Assembly: GCA_030435675.1 (NCBI GenBank)
Contig: CM059623.1
Coordinates: 12,866,092-12,930,091 of the forward strand
Length of the DNA: 64,000 bases
Reading direction: 5' to 3'
DNA from: Steinernema hermaphroditum
Lineage: Eukaryota; Nematoda; Chromadorea; Rhabditida; Steinernematidae
The notes under the pieces are model-generated. The model ran no database searches, was not told the origin of the DNA, and saw only the letters and a list, made by a program, of their open reading frames with translations. Shown here piece by piece: positions 43,090 to 55,166 of this stretch. Position 1 is the first letter of the stretch. Every line of letters begins with the position of its first letter. A program made the translations under genes and the position numbers.

Positions 43090-44080
43090 CTACTCTTTCT
43101 TAATTAGTTTTTTGAGCTGTCTTACCAAATAAAAGAAGTACACATCGAATGAAACATTCTGATGTTTCGCAGTCCTCATTCTCCTGATCACAAGACGTAG
43201 CTTCACAAAAGCAATCATGTCCAGGCTGAGTGATACAATCCTTATCGCATAGAAATAGTATATTTTGTAGATACCAACGGGTGTCTCCTTGCCAACACCC
43301 CAATCAAACCACGCGTTCGTGTATGTCGGATAAAGTTCATCTAGAATAAGACTATTCGTAAAATGTAGGATGGGATCATATATTACCACCTCTAAGATGA
43401 ATGAACGCCGATGTGCCTACGCCAGCACAGACCACACACAGTGAGAATATCAGGGCGGCGATTACGTGTCTTTCGTCTTTTTTCTGCCGCAGATTCCATA
43501 GAACGACGAATCTGTTTATGGAGACGAGAAATGTGAAGAAGGTTGCATTGCCGTCGGCGGTGATGAGGAGGATGCCAAGGGCTCGTCTCACCCAGATGGG
43601 AACGAAGTCGAAGAGATAAGGACTAAAATATGAATAGTATGAAAAGGAAAGGGAACATGTCCAAGTTGGAAAACGAATGCCTCATGCTGGAATCGAACCA
43701 GCGACCTTCTGTTTACTAGACAGACGCTCTGCCCCTGAGCCAATGAGGCTGTCTTTGTTGGTCTATCCAGATTTGAACTTAGCCAATGAGTACAATATTA
43801 GAAACTTACTCTAAACTAAGCGGAAACGACCAATACAGAAAAATAAAAGCACAGATCGAGCAGTGAACGGCCTTCAATAACAGAAAAACGCCGAATACGG
43901 TCTCTTTGAATGGCTTCTTCAGGGCAAAGGGTATTGAAATCATGTTGAACAAAAGGGCCGATCCAGAGATCTAAAACGGACTCTCATCATATGTACTGTA
44001 TCCATGTGACTCACAATAACAATGGAGGCAGAAATGAAATAATCCACTGGTATAGGAGCGCTGTTGTCCATGGCAGACAT
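43090..44080 (-). CDS. Serpentine-receptor GPCR (Srx-like), truncated at the C-terminus
   Basis: Minus-strand exons 44080-44015, 43970-43810, 43622-43390, 43340-43090 (236 aa), phases consistent. Hydrophobic segments: ISASIVIISGSALLFNMISI (TM1), VFGVFLLLKAVHCSICAFIF (TM2), a TM3 with TFLVSINRFVVLW, HVIAALIFSLCVVCAGVGTS (TM4) and YYFYAIRIVSLSLDMIAF (TM5). The FNMISIPFALKK and SINRF motifs fit the nematode chemoreceptor superfamily, nearest Srx-type. It ends in a polar KKLIKKE tail with no TM6-TM7; a donor-like GTAAG just before the stop suggests lost downstream exons. The tRNA-Cys at 42998-43069 lies 20 bp beyond. A tRNA-Thr sits in its 187-nt intron. Probably non-functional or a truncated receptor. 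Confidence 0.7.
43678..43749 (-). tRNA. tRNA-Thr(AGT), intronic
   Basis: A 72-nt cloverleaf matching the tRNA-Thr at 38029, anticodon AGT. It lies in the second intron of the GPCR gene, on the same strand. Confidence 0.95.
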
Positions 44081-44099
44081 AGATATCTGGAAATGGTAA

Positions 44100-46312
44100 C
44101 AACCATAACCTAGGTTTCTAACTACACACATCAAATTGCGTAGAAAAGTATAACGACATTATCACTATTACCATGTTTTCCGCACACGGAAGGAAAGGTC
44201 TGGAGGGGAAACAAAGTGGACTCCGCCAAGGATATACCCAGTGACGCGAAAAAGTTAAACATGTGTTTTGAGCCAAAGATGGCTAGACGATTCCGAGAAC
44301 GCCTACTTTTAACTGACGCAGACGATGCTCTGTTGAAACACCCGCAATTACTTCCGACTAGCCAAAAGGTTAAGACTGTCCAGCAGACATAACAATTAAT
44401 GGTCTTGCACTACTGCTAATATATAAATATCAATTTACGAGTTCCTTCCCGTTCCCCATAACCGTATTGGGTGAACGGAAAACGTTAATATGGAAAGTGC
44501 CGGTGACTCAATTCAATGTTGATGGCCTTCTTTGTTCTTTCAACTCAGTTAGTACACAATACAGAATCACGAGTTACATATTATCCTCGTTCACTTATTA
44601 TACGAATTATTTTATATGAGCATTAAGCAGATTATACGAACAAAGTTATTTTTATATTCTTTATAGTTTCATAATCACTTATGATGGTCATTAAACTCTA
44701 ATGGCACCCTAGGCGCTTGCCTCTTAGAAGTCAGCATGGGCGAACATGCTTGAGTGGGTGGATTAGGCTACAGCCGAAGAAGTGGGCTGTCCAAAGGGAT
44801 CATAAAAGAGCGAAGATGATCTCCTGCAGTCTATTTTCTGTCCGAGCTAGTGGTCATCGGTCACAGCGCATTAAGTTTACCACATTACTCAATCACTCAG
44901 TTACCTTCGACACGAAACATATTCGCGATCAACATACGCACAAAAATGCTCGGTAATCTACTGTGATGTAATGGTTTAGTACTTTGAATCCACCGTTTAC
45001 CTAAAGAAAAATGCGACATAGTACCGGAAAGGACAACCCGTTGCCTCTGAGAGTCCTTGTATAGCTTAACAGTAACCTTACTTGTTTATATTATTTAATT
45101 TAGAAGCAAGCAAACACTACAATGTTGAGTGGGTTACTGATGATGCACCAAGCAACTAGCATGCTCACTTCATTTAACATGCAATTCGCTCAAAAATAGA
45201 ACTATGATCGCTGATGTGAAAGAGATGTTTCTGCCCACGTCGAGACAACGTCACTAAGCATCGTTCAGTAAAGTTGATAGCTTGAAGGTGATTTGTGAAA
45301 ACATTGAGGCGACTGTAGTTATTTAGCAAAAACACATTAAAATTAAGGTTGCTCCACGCAGAATACGCTAACTACAGGAACACACACTTTGGGGGCATGG
45401 GCCAACTCTCCGACGTCACTTCTAGAGACATCCCCACCCGAGACTCACCCAGTTCTTGCCAGAAAACGACCCCAGCATGTCTGCGCCAGTCGTCAGTCCG
45501 AACTCCTGGTACCCTCACCATGGACGGGTCACCCTCGTGCCCACAATCACGTCACAACAAGTTCCGGAACGTTTGGCACACCGAGTACCTGACCAACTGG
45601 AACCGATCCCCCGACCTCGATGATACACGGATTGGCGACACCTCCCCAATAGGACAGCCAAATCGCATGTCTTCCGTTTTTGATCTCTACGTACAAACTG
45701 GGGGGTGCACCATAGTTCAACTATGTCTCTCAGTGTATACGCGTGGACTGAAAAGGGAAATGTCTAAGTGTATCCCTTAATACACTTTGCTGATCAACGT
45801 TAAACTCAATACGTATGGGAGAACAGAGAGAATTCCACAAGGCGGACTAAATCTAAGCATTCAAAAGAGTTAAGCCGCTGTACCTGAGTATCTGACCAGC
45901 TGGAACCGAAATTCATTGGCATAAATTTCTTTTGATCACCACACATCAAACTGAAATGAGTCAAGTCGAACGCGCTACAAAAGCTATTCATAAAGACATG
46001 CTTGTTTTATAGGAATAGGATTCCCATACATTCCGCTACATAAAAAATGACCAGCGTTTACACACAGAGGTTCAATGAGCGGCTGCAGGCCTTCTGTAAA
46101 CCGGGACGCTTATTGCCCCACCAAGGACGATCACGAACTTTTTTTTCAGCGGACTTCAGGGAGAGCGACTGGACAATCCGCCGACACAAATGAGAGCCCG
46201 GAGGCGCGCGTGGTGTCGAGCGGTGATTATGGTCTTCTTTACATTAAGCATGAAATAAAAAACAAAGAGAAATGAAAATTTGTTTTCGTGTTGACGCAGA
46301 GATGTTACCCAC
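44100..46312. other. No recognised gene
   Basis: AT-rich sequence with isolated frames (44717-44956, 45349-45780, 46075-46275) lacking domains, signal peptides or paired splice sites. Confidence 0.4.
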
Positions 46313-48120
46313 CTACGACAATACGAGCAAAACGATGATCCTTGGACCCGGAACCTTAATTAAAAACACAACGTGCACGAAATGTATGCTTCCACGATCA
46401 AATACAAAGTAAAACAATGCGCCAAAACACATTGTAACGATGGCAAAAACACATCTGCAAGCCAGTGCCAGTTGTACTTTTTTGCTGTAATTGGGAAAGC
46501 AACAAAAAAAAAGCGAAAACAAGACCCGATTACGTGTAACTGTGCGCAGTTCCGAAACACTCACTGAAGTGCGCTTCCGGCTTCCAGATTGGGATACCGG
46601 GGAACCGTAGTCCCACCAGATGTACAAAGCCAGGCATCCGGCTGCGTGAGAAGGTAGCCAGAAGGTCGCCGACGCTCTGAGGACACCACCATTTGTTTGT
46701 ATGACGCAACTGTCGGACCCGGAACCCATCTCTCCGAAGCAGATGCGTGCTATGAAGCGTCCGCTGTGCCGCTTGACGCGTAATTGAAAACATAAATATT
46801 TCGTAATAAGATAATATGATGGTTTATATAAAAAAATAAAAAAAACTGGGACCTCAAGCTGTTCACTCTTTCGTTTTGTTGAAATCCTTAGCGTATAAAA
46901 ACGAATGTTCTTAACAAATGCCTGCGATTTTTCACCGCTGAGGCGCGAGGGGCTAAGTAGTTGCGGGCGGCAAGATTTATGCTGGCAACAGGTTGAAAAT
47001 GGCTCAAAAATGAGAAAGCAAGGCCTGATATCCTGGGACGCATAGTGATAGTGAAGTGTTTTCGCCTCAACTATCTGAGTAATTCATTACGAACGCGTTT
47101 CGAGCACTATGTATACAGATGACTAGTGGAAAAAAAAACGTTTCTACTATCCCCAGGGAAACAAATACAAGGACTAAATTAGCCGTTCCGTGTACGACTA
47201 TTTTGCGAAGAAAAGCAATATTCCAATTTGGACTGCATAATAGAATGATTGTCAGGACAGTAAACAACCTCCATGCAAACAGTGAGTTATTTTTAGAGCA
47301 TCAATTGGATACTGGCCTGTGAATGCGTTGAAGTAGCAAAGGTACGAATGAGACAGTTCTACGATTACGCCAGCAGCAAATAGCCCATCACTGCCCACAT
47401 CACACACGTCACAGACGAAAAATGGCTATGGGACGCCAAACTTCACACAAATCGGTTCGAAATACATCTCTATTTATGATCGCGGTTTGGAGAACACTCT
47501 TTGGCTTTTGGCAAATATGATAATAGCCCATACGGTAATTGCTTTGGCGTCATAAATAATTATCCAACACGTCAGTGGCATCTACCGATCTCTGCTTACC
47601 ATCATCTACCGCATCAATTTGTTGACCAATTAAGGCTTATAACACGGAAACAAGCATAAAACAAGCAAGCCGAAATGTGCATAACTCTTCTAATGTACTC
47701 TCTTCGAATATAGAGAATATAGTCGTCCGGATTGTATCTAATAGAGTGTAAGACGAATGAATGGCTCCTAGCGTCACGAAGATGAAGAATGTCGACGAGG
47801 TCCAACAGCAAGGAAATAGATTTTCCCTGGAACGCTCGATACCTCGATACGGCATGAATTCACCGTTTGCCTACGTCGACCATTTTCAGTTACCGTAATG
47901 GAGCCACAATTAATCACTGATAGTACCAGAAAAGGCTCAGCAAGAACAAATAGAATACATTATTTGTAAGATACGCTTTCTCGCTAAACAACGAACCCAG
48001 AAAGAGATCTGGAACAAAAATCAAATAAGGAAACATGAAAAGTTTGAGCACGACAAGAGAAGGACTTTCCGAGGGGTTCGTTGTTGGTCGCGAACACCAA
48101 CGCAATTATCAGAGTCTAAT
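46313..48120 (-). pseudogene. Possible decayed serpentine receptor
   Basis: Several minus-strand frames encode strongly hydrophobic stretches in a row: LFMFPYLIFVPDLFLG near 48000, FFIFVTLGAIHSSYTLL near 47780, ANLVLVFVSLGIVETFFFP near 47180, CRCVFAIVTMCFGALFYFV near 46430. Upstream, ALVFATNNEPLGK resembles the first loop of a nematode 7TM receptor. They lie in different frames with stops between and I could not assemble a consistent gene, so a pseudogene is the best reading. Low confidence; chance hydrophobic frames in AT-rich DNA are the alternative. Confidence 0.25.
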
Positions 48121-50242
48121 GGATTCATAAATTACGTTAGGCCATTATCCGTTCACAAACAGGGCGTTGAACTAGTCCGCTTGTGCGACTCGGAACAGCT
48201 GATGTTGTCATGGGGAACACTGCTCCTTTAAGTTCACATTTAATTCGTTTTTGAGAGGCTGTAGGTGATTTTTGGATTACGCATGGACTCACAAGCGTTG
48301 GAAGTCTAAGAGAAAAAGCATTTTTTTAAAGTAAGTGCACAACTAAGTCAGGAGATAAAGTAAAGTGGGAAAACAATGAAAACAAATGACCTTTTAATGA
48401 GCAGGTGAGGGGAACGTTGCTCTAAAGATTAAAGGCCAAATATGAATTTTCATGAGAAATGCAAGATGTTATAGCGCTTGTTGTTTCAAGTACCAACACA
48501 CCCGCGCCTCCAACAGGGCTCTGTTGTTTCAATCAAGCAATGTTAGCACATGCCTAAGCGTTCAGTGATGCTGAAAACAAACATATTTAGAAATCGTCTA
48601 ATTTGTAGTACGGACAAAAGCGTTGCGTGAACGAATAAGTTTCGTACTTCCGTAAACAGTCAGAAGAAGACGTGACAATGTAACAGCCGATTAAACGCAG
48701 GTTCATTGTGCATCATTTTTATTTTCGAGATATGTTTAGAAGTGCCTATCCATAAACGGAGAATTGACGCTTCCTCTAAGCCGTCGATTTATTCATTGTG
48801 TTAGACTTGAATAGAAGCGATTCTATAAACTGTAATCTTGCCGCCCTAAAGTCCATGGTGTCGGCTTTCGTTAATAAAGTTTTCGTTTTCCGCTCGCAGA
48901 ACTACTTGGCCATTAACACCAAAAACAGCCTGGATATCATTCGCAATGGCACGAATGACGAATTACATGCAAATACGGGCTGGGCTCTGTGGGATGCAAA
49001 GTAAGACGATGTTCGTCACTTGCGCATAAGCAAACGACCATTGAAAATGTGCGCCATGAGTTATGGAAAGATGAGGATCACAAAATAGGTGTGAACGGGT
49101 GTTTAATATTCAGATTATGGAAATAACGACTCTGTTAGCAAATAGTGGCCAAAAGTATGTTTGGGCGGTCAAGACTCGGAACAGCGGCCAAAAGTCTAAC
49201 TGCCTAGATATGTCTGGAGAAAGCCGGGGTTTGCTAAGGCCACCACGACTACAAGGCTTGGTGGCTTATCGTATGGTATAGAATTCAGCTGGCCTTGTCC
49301 CCAGACGACTTTTGGCCGCCCAAAAATAGTTTTGCTAAGTGAGCCGAAATAACTTCGGACTCCAAGGTAGATCAGCAATTTTCCGTGAAGGAGGGCAAAA
49401 AGAATGCAAACGATCAGAGAATAAGTTCCCCTTTGGACAGGTGCTTGATCTTGACTCAACCGTACTGGTAGAGAAACAAGCGACAGCAAAATAAAAAGGG
49501 CACCATCTGCAAAGCATTGGACATAAGAACGCGCAAACTGTTGTCTTCAGGTGGACCTTGAGTGACCGAAGTTCACGGATGTTATCGTACTAGTGGCTGT
49601 TCAACAAACATCGCTACGGTAATGACGTAACATTCTATTTTCAGCTACCTTACAGTACAGCCAAAGACGACTTTGACCATGTCATGTGGTCCAACAGCCA
49701 ATGATCTCAGCTGAGATGGCAAATAACAAGACGTATAACCGGAATGTACACAGAATAATGAGGCTATGTATTGGGTTATTTTTCCCGTTTCCTTATGCGT
49801 ACAAAACATGCTTATTAGAACGGAAAATGTATTCAGTGAATCTGAAGCTTGGCCAAAAGAGAAAATAAACAAACGCATGGAATCGTCGCCCGGATGCGTA
49901 TTCAACGTTACTCATCTTTTTTGCTTTGGCCATGAAGATGTCGTCAAAGTTTTTCCGCCAAAGGTATCTAGAATACGACTACTGTAGTTTTATTATGAAT
50001 TCTAGTAGAGCACCCAAAGACAAACTTAACAAATCGAAGACCAACGTCTCAGGATTCTAAGAAGGAGGCCGTAGGAATCACAGATTACTCATCGTCGCCT
50101 CCGAATTTGTTTCCTTTTCCGCCGACGACCTCGAAATAAACGGTTTAACAACGAACGATTGATTAGATTATAGCGTCCACAGTGATGTTGATTTCGCTCG
50201 AAATTTATTTCATTTCATTTCATGAACCAAGAGAACCAGTGT
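48121..50242. other. No recognised gene; dispersed repeat
   Basis: A repeat at about 49125-49345 (TTAGCAAATAGTGGCCAAAA, GGTGGCTTATCG, and the inverted TTTTGGCCGCC further on) matches 41258-41395. No coding feature is supported. AATAAA of the next gene (minus) is at 50204-50209. Confidence 0.4.
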
Positions 50243-50673
50243 TTACTGATTGACAGCGCTGTTCTGTTCAGCAGGCATCATCTGTGGCGGAAGGGGAGGT
50301 TCGACGGCAATAGGATGAGCAGGCTGACCAGGCATAGATGGATCGTAGACAAATTCGCCGTTTCCGAACCCGGCGAAGTAGTTGTAGGGCACGTTGAGGC
50401 TGTAGCACTCGAAGCGTTCGGAGTAGTAGTCGATGATCACGTAGCACTTGTACTGTCCCCCGTAGGGTCCCCGAGCCAAACAGTTGTGCGGAACTTCTCT
50501 CCCTGGAATGGCACATTAGTCATATCACCTATAGTCGGCTTACTCCGAGGGAATTGTGGAGATCGGGGAGACAGTCCGAAGCAGGTGCCGATGATGAGCT
50601 AAAAGGAGCTTTTGGGTCAATTGAAACGGGAAAGGGACAGTACCAGGACAAGAAAGACCACTTTAGAATCCAT
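50243..50673 (-). CDS. Small secreted protein, RFEC family member A
   Basis: Minus-strand exons 50673-50644, 50598-50544, 50502-50243 (114 aa), in phase with introns of 45 and 41 nt. MDSKVVFLVLLIIGTCFG is a signal peptide split by intron 1. The mature core NCLARGPYGGQYKCYVIIDY and the following SERFECYSL block match the gene at 53809 (C, YGG, Y-K/R-CY, RFEC); it then has a Pro-rich tail (QPAHPIAVEPPLPPQMM). Three core cysteines, so one is unpaired unless the protein dimerises. AATAAA on the minus strand at 50209-50204. No known family is recognised. Confidence 0.68.
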
Positions 50674-51200
50674 GGCGAGCTCAGTCGAAGTGGTTATGGC
50701 ACCACGGAGTCCACTTTTAAGGAGTTCAATGGAATGGAATGGATTGTGAACTATTCGACGAGACACATTCCAGGGCGCGTGAGCAGACGGTCTGTGATGA
50801 TAAGACGTCTGGATCAGTGGGTTCAGATGCTACACATTCCTGAACGCGTTTGGTGTTTCTCAGAAATCATGGCAGCGATTGAACTCTTCGGCAGTTTCAG
50901 TTATTATTTACGTGTGAAAATGACTTTAATAACTTCACGTTTGTTTTTATTGTATGCGTAGTGCAGATTAATTCACATTGTCTGCATGGTTCACTTCACG
51001 CATCGGAAATATGTAGAACGAGGAAAGCGAAGCCTTCATTCCTCGAAGAGTCCCTTATGGGAACTATAGTGGTATGTGTGAACTCTACAGGGTGTGCCAG
51101 ATAGACTGCAACATGCAAATCTACTACAGTTTACTGTAGCATTTTCGAACTCAACAAATTTATGCACAAACTGAAGATACAACACTCACGAACAAGACTA
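50674..51200. other. No recognised gene
   Basis: The plus-strand frame 50554-50961 largely overlaps the antisense of the RFEC gene and its promoter and is not supported. A hairpin-like CTACTACAGTTTACTGTAG sits at about 51121-51139. Confidence 0.35.
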
Positions 51201-52798
51201 CACTGCAGCGCAAAGCTATAGGGTCACCCCGCTGTGTTTCTGGTTCTGTCACTTTCCACAACTGCCTGGGGAAACCAGCATGCGTACGTGGTAGACCATT
51301 CACTGAAACGCAGGGAATGCCACTTTCCCCGGAAACACGCACACTCATTAGGGGGTTACGGGAGGTAGAACTTTCCAGGATACCGTTTTACCTGTGCAAA
51401 ATTATAGGGTCACTTCCGTATTTCGCGTGTATTTCGCTATTTCCCTCGCGGTTTTTTTGTCTGTTTTCTTTTAATTCGCTTCTGTTCAGGTGTTTATCAA
51501 CAATGCCACGCGTTACGAAGCTGTCGAACGAGAAAAAAGCCGCGATTTCAGCGTTTCAGAAGGCCGGCTACAAGATTCATTGGATGGCCTCCGATTTTTG
51601 CCGAAATCGGCACGTGGTGTGCCAATTCTTTTTTCTACCGAACGCATACGGCTCTGCAGTAGGGAAGACGCGCTTGCACGTCGCAGTCGCGCGCGAGAAA
51701 CGACTGATAATATGCGTGGATTGTATGTCTACGATAGGTTTGTCAGAAGTTCGTGAAGATTCTGGCGCTCAATTGATATCGAATCGAAGTGGATCGTGTG
51801 TGAACTGCAGACTGAATCAATGGACGATCGAATGCGCCGTGTTTGACCGCAGCGCAGAAGGCGCATCGTCTGGACAACGGCAGAAGCAACCTGAGTCGAG
51901 TCTGCGCACAGGTATGCAGATGAGAACTGTTGAGTGATGATGATTTTTGTAATTTTAGATGCTCGGATTTAATTTTCGGATCAGAAAAGATAGAATGGCT
52001 GTAGTCTGGGCTAATGCATGCGTTTTGGCGCATTTGGAACAAGAAGAACGCCCGTTCTGAGGAGGAAACTTCAGCTGTGGAAGCCTACTGTTTAGGAATG
52101 CCTTCAGCTCGTCTATTCAGCTCGTAGGCGCTCCCATTTCGACGCAAATCTGTTCAAACGACTGTCAAACGTGCAGCGCGGTCACTGACTTCCGTGTCCA
52201 CGTCGATTTCCGAACCAACAACTCGAAATTGAGTTGCAAGTTTTCCAGAATCTGCTGACAACCTATCGTAGACATACAATCCACGCATATTATCAGTCGT
52301 TTCTCGCGCGCGACTGCGACGTGCAAGCGCGTCTTCCCTACTGCAGAGCCGTACGCGTTCGGTAGAAAAAAGAATTGGCACACCACGTGCCGATTTCGGC
52401 GAACATCGGAGGCCATCCAATGAATCTTGTAGCCGGCCTTCTGAAACGCTGAAATCGCGGCTTTTTTCTCGTTCGACAGCTTCGTAACGCGTGGCATTGT
52501 TGATAAACACCTGAACAGAAGCGAATTAAAAGAAAACAGACAAAAAACCGCGAGGGAAATAGCGAAATACCCGCGAAATACGGAAGTGACCCTATAATTT
52601 TGCACAGGTGCAGAGGCACCCTGGAAAGTTCTACCTGCCGTAGCCCCATAATGTGTGTGTGTGTTTCCGGGGAAAGTGGCGTTCCCTGCGTTTCAGTGAA
52701 TGGTCTACCACGTACGCATGCTGGTTTCCCCAGGCAGTTGTGGAAAGTGACAGAACCAGAAACACAGCGGGGTGACCCTATAGCTTTGCGCTGCAGTG
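51201..52798. mobile_element. Tc-type foldback element with two truncated transposase copies
   Basis: A 1598-bp palindrome whose ends read CACTGCAGCGCAAAGCTATA, flanked by TA (51199-51200; 52799-52800). Each arm encodes the N-terminal helix-turn-helix of a Tc3-like transposase (MPRVTKLSNEKKAAISAFQ, starting at 51504 plus and 52497 minus), followed by a degraded second HTH (REKRLIICVDCMSTIG). Near the centre, FSDQKRL resembles the catalytic-domain FSDEKRF motif, but the DDE domain is absent. It is therefore non-autonomous and would need a transposase in trans. The arms differ by point changes, showing the palindrome is not brand new. Confidence 0.85.
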
Positions 52799-52800
52799 TA

Positions 52801-53782
52801 TTGCAAGAGATGCTCGTGATCTGCCTTCGCCTTGATGCAGACCCGAAGATGCTTGCGAAACGAACCCACAAGCGCCGCAGATCCGGGACTGGACCAAATT
52901 TCGTTATTGAATAAGAAGCTATTCGCGGTGAATGCGGTCCGAAAGCAAGATAATCACCATGAAGAGTTTTCTAAGGGCCGTCCGCATATCGTTAGCGTTC
53001 AAAAGATTCCGTATTCAAAGAATTTAATAACCTAGACCGGTATTTCTGTAGTGTGGAACCACAAATTGGTCTTTCTGAGGAAATTGAGTCCTTTTCTGTA
53101 AATGTGCATCAAAAGAAGATGATATTAGGTGAAACCGTTGCCCAACAACAAGTCCTCCAACATTGGTTTGACCTCTCAGAAAGATGGTACATCCACAAGA
53201 AGCTCCAAACCTTGAAGTCACCAAGGCAGCTGTAGAGGCCACATGAAGGCAGGAAACAGAATCCAGACCTGCGGCAGTCGAGGGTTCGGGTCGGATGTGT
53301 GTTTAGGCACGTATCGTAGCCAAATCAGAATCCTCCGACAAATGTTTTCCAATTTTCATAGTCGCTAGTGGTATATCTTCATTTTGCACTTAAAAACATT
53401 GTCTACGAAGGAGAACGTAGCGAGTTACATTGATTTCTTTATGTTGAAATTTATCTGGGCCTCAGGGTGTGTGCGGTGTTCTCACTACTATTGTGATAGA
53501 GTGGCATAGTCGATATATATGTCAATCGGATACACATACATTATGTCAAAGCAAAGGCACAGCGGGAATGGTGACAAAAATGAGGTTTCGTCTGGATCAC
53601 TGCGCTCCGTTGACTACATTATCGTATTCTCCTCTTTCAATAATAAACGAATACAAATTTGCTATGAACTCCTTGGAAAGTTTGTTTTTGTATATTTTAA
53701 TAAGTATTCCCATTGGAGTCTGATTAACTACCAATGGGATGTTCCCTGAGTCAGTAAAATCGTTGTCAACATGCATTAACAC
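52801..53782. other. No recognised gene
   Basis: Frames at 53053-53235, 53469-53723 and 53519-53749 have no motifs. The last ~30 bp hold the poly(A) signal of the minus-strand gene (AATAAA at 53788-53783). Confidence 0.4.
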
Positions 53783-53808
53783 ATTTATTGGGACACTCCG
53801 GAACAGAT

Positions 53809-54104
53809 TCAGTTTTTCTGCGAATTGGTGGGGTTGTTACTAATGACAACACCTTCGTTCTGGGAGTTGACGTAAATATTGAAAGGCCCCTGGCATTCGA
53901 AGCGCTTGCTGAAGCCGTCGTTCTTCAAGTAACAGCGATACTCATGGGGAGCGCCTCCGTAGTATCCCGTCGGGGTGCATACGTACGGCTGCGGCTGTGG
54001 AACGATCCAGGCGTCCGAAATACCGACGATGAAGGCCTAAAACAGAGATAGAATGGGATTAGCTTGGGTAGACTCACAAGAAGGAGGAACGCTTTGAGCA
54101 TCAT
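53809..54104 (-). CDS. Small secreted protein, RFEC family member B
   Basis: Minus-strand exons 54104-54078 and 54036-53809 (84 aa; intron 41 nt). MMLKAFLLLAFIVGISDA is a signal peptide split by the intron at the same place as in member A. Core: VCTPTGYYGGAP, YRCYLKND, SKRFECQGPFNIYVN. Three cysteines align with those of member A. The C-terminal tail is Asn/Ser-rich (ISNNPTNSQKN), not Pro-rich. TTTTATAAG about 40 bp upstream is a TATA box and AATAAA lies 21 bp past the stop, so the gene looks intact. Confidence 0.7.
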
Positions 54105-54130
54105 TGTAGAGTGTGGTGATGGCACTGGCG

Positions 54131-54700
54131 CTGTGCGACGCTTATAAAAGCATCATGAGAGAGCTTTAACAATGGCTCAAAAATGCTGAAAATGTGTAGT
54201 TTCTTTCCGATAGAATTTGTAGACGATGACGATGGCAACATTCCAGACGTCAGCGATCAACGAGTTCAACAATTCTGATTTGATGTTTGACTAGTGGAAT
54301 ACTTTTCTGTCCTTCCCTTGCTGTTCACACCTCATCTTAAACATAAACACTATCTAACAATTACAATTTCGAGGTTGAATAACCTTCTATAGAAGCCTTC
54401 ATTTTTAATTTTTAATCATTTTTTTTATTTTAAATAGCGTTTATCGACTGATTCATTAAGTTGACCCTGCTTTTTGTGCATGTGTTTTAAGGCAACCAAT
54501 ATTCTAGTTCAAAATCTCAAAAAATCACTGACTGAGACATCACAAACAGTCAAAGGTATTCGATCGTCGAATAGATAACATCTCTCAGTGCAACTTTCCC
54601 TCTAACCCTTCACAAGTTATGCCGGTCTTGACACGAATGAGTGTCAAGTGAGTACCAACCCAAACCCGACCCGACCCGAAAACCCGAACCCGCCAACTCT
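54131..54700. other. Intergenic; short GACCCGAACCCG-type run
   Basis: No gene. At 54655-54695 a run of ACCCGA/CCCGAACCC units is a simple dispersed repeat. Confidence 0.4.
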
Positions 54701-54709
54701 ACTGTAGAC

Positions 54710-54838
54710 ATGTGTTCGAGTTGTGAATGTCCCAGCTGTCCTCAAGGCCATCATATCGTCCAAAAAGACGTCGATGAAACCGCTATTTCGAACGTGGACA
54801 ACTGCCCCTCTTGCCACTGCAAATGTGATATAGTGTGA
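54710..54838 (+). other. Cysteine-cluster micro-ORF
   Basis: An ATG at 54710 opens a 42-codon frame with eight cysteines in two similar clusters, MCSSCECPSC and CPSCHCKC, separated by ~21 residues. CTACTGTAG, an acceptor-like site, precedes it. The pattern could be metal-binding or an exon of a Cys-rich secreted protein. There is no signal peptide in frame and I cannot identify partner exons. Confidence 0.3.
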
Positions 54839-55166
54839 TATAAAGTCGAAAGAGTTCCTTCTTGTGAGTGAGTGACGTTCCTTTTAGGTCTTTCGGTCTT
54901 GGTGTTTCCTTGCTTTCTCAGTTCAGAAGACTTATGAATGCAACTGTAAAACAACGGCTACGGAAAACGCTGCGAATGTGAGGCCAGTTTCATGTAATAC
55001 CATAACGGTGGCGATATTGGTGCCACTCATCAACCTAGGGGTTGACAGATTCACGAGTCTCTTCTGGATTATGTACATAAATAAAAATGGTGTCCGTGGA
55101 AAGTAACCTTTGCTAGACACTTGTTGGAGTGTACGACCTTATTAAAGCGATCAAGTAATGGAATAT

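Noticed and set aside
45349..45780. 143-codon plus-strand frame
   Set aside because: No domain, no signal peptide, no splice context; consistent with a chance frame.
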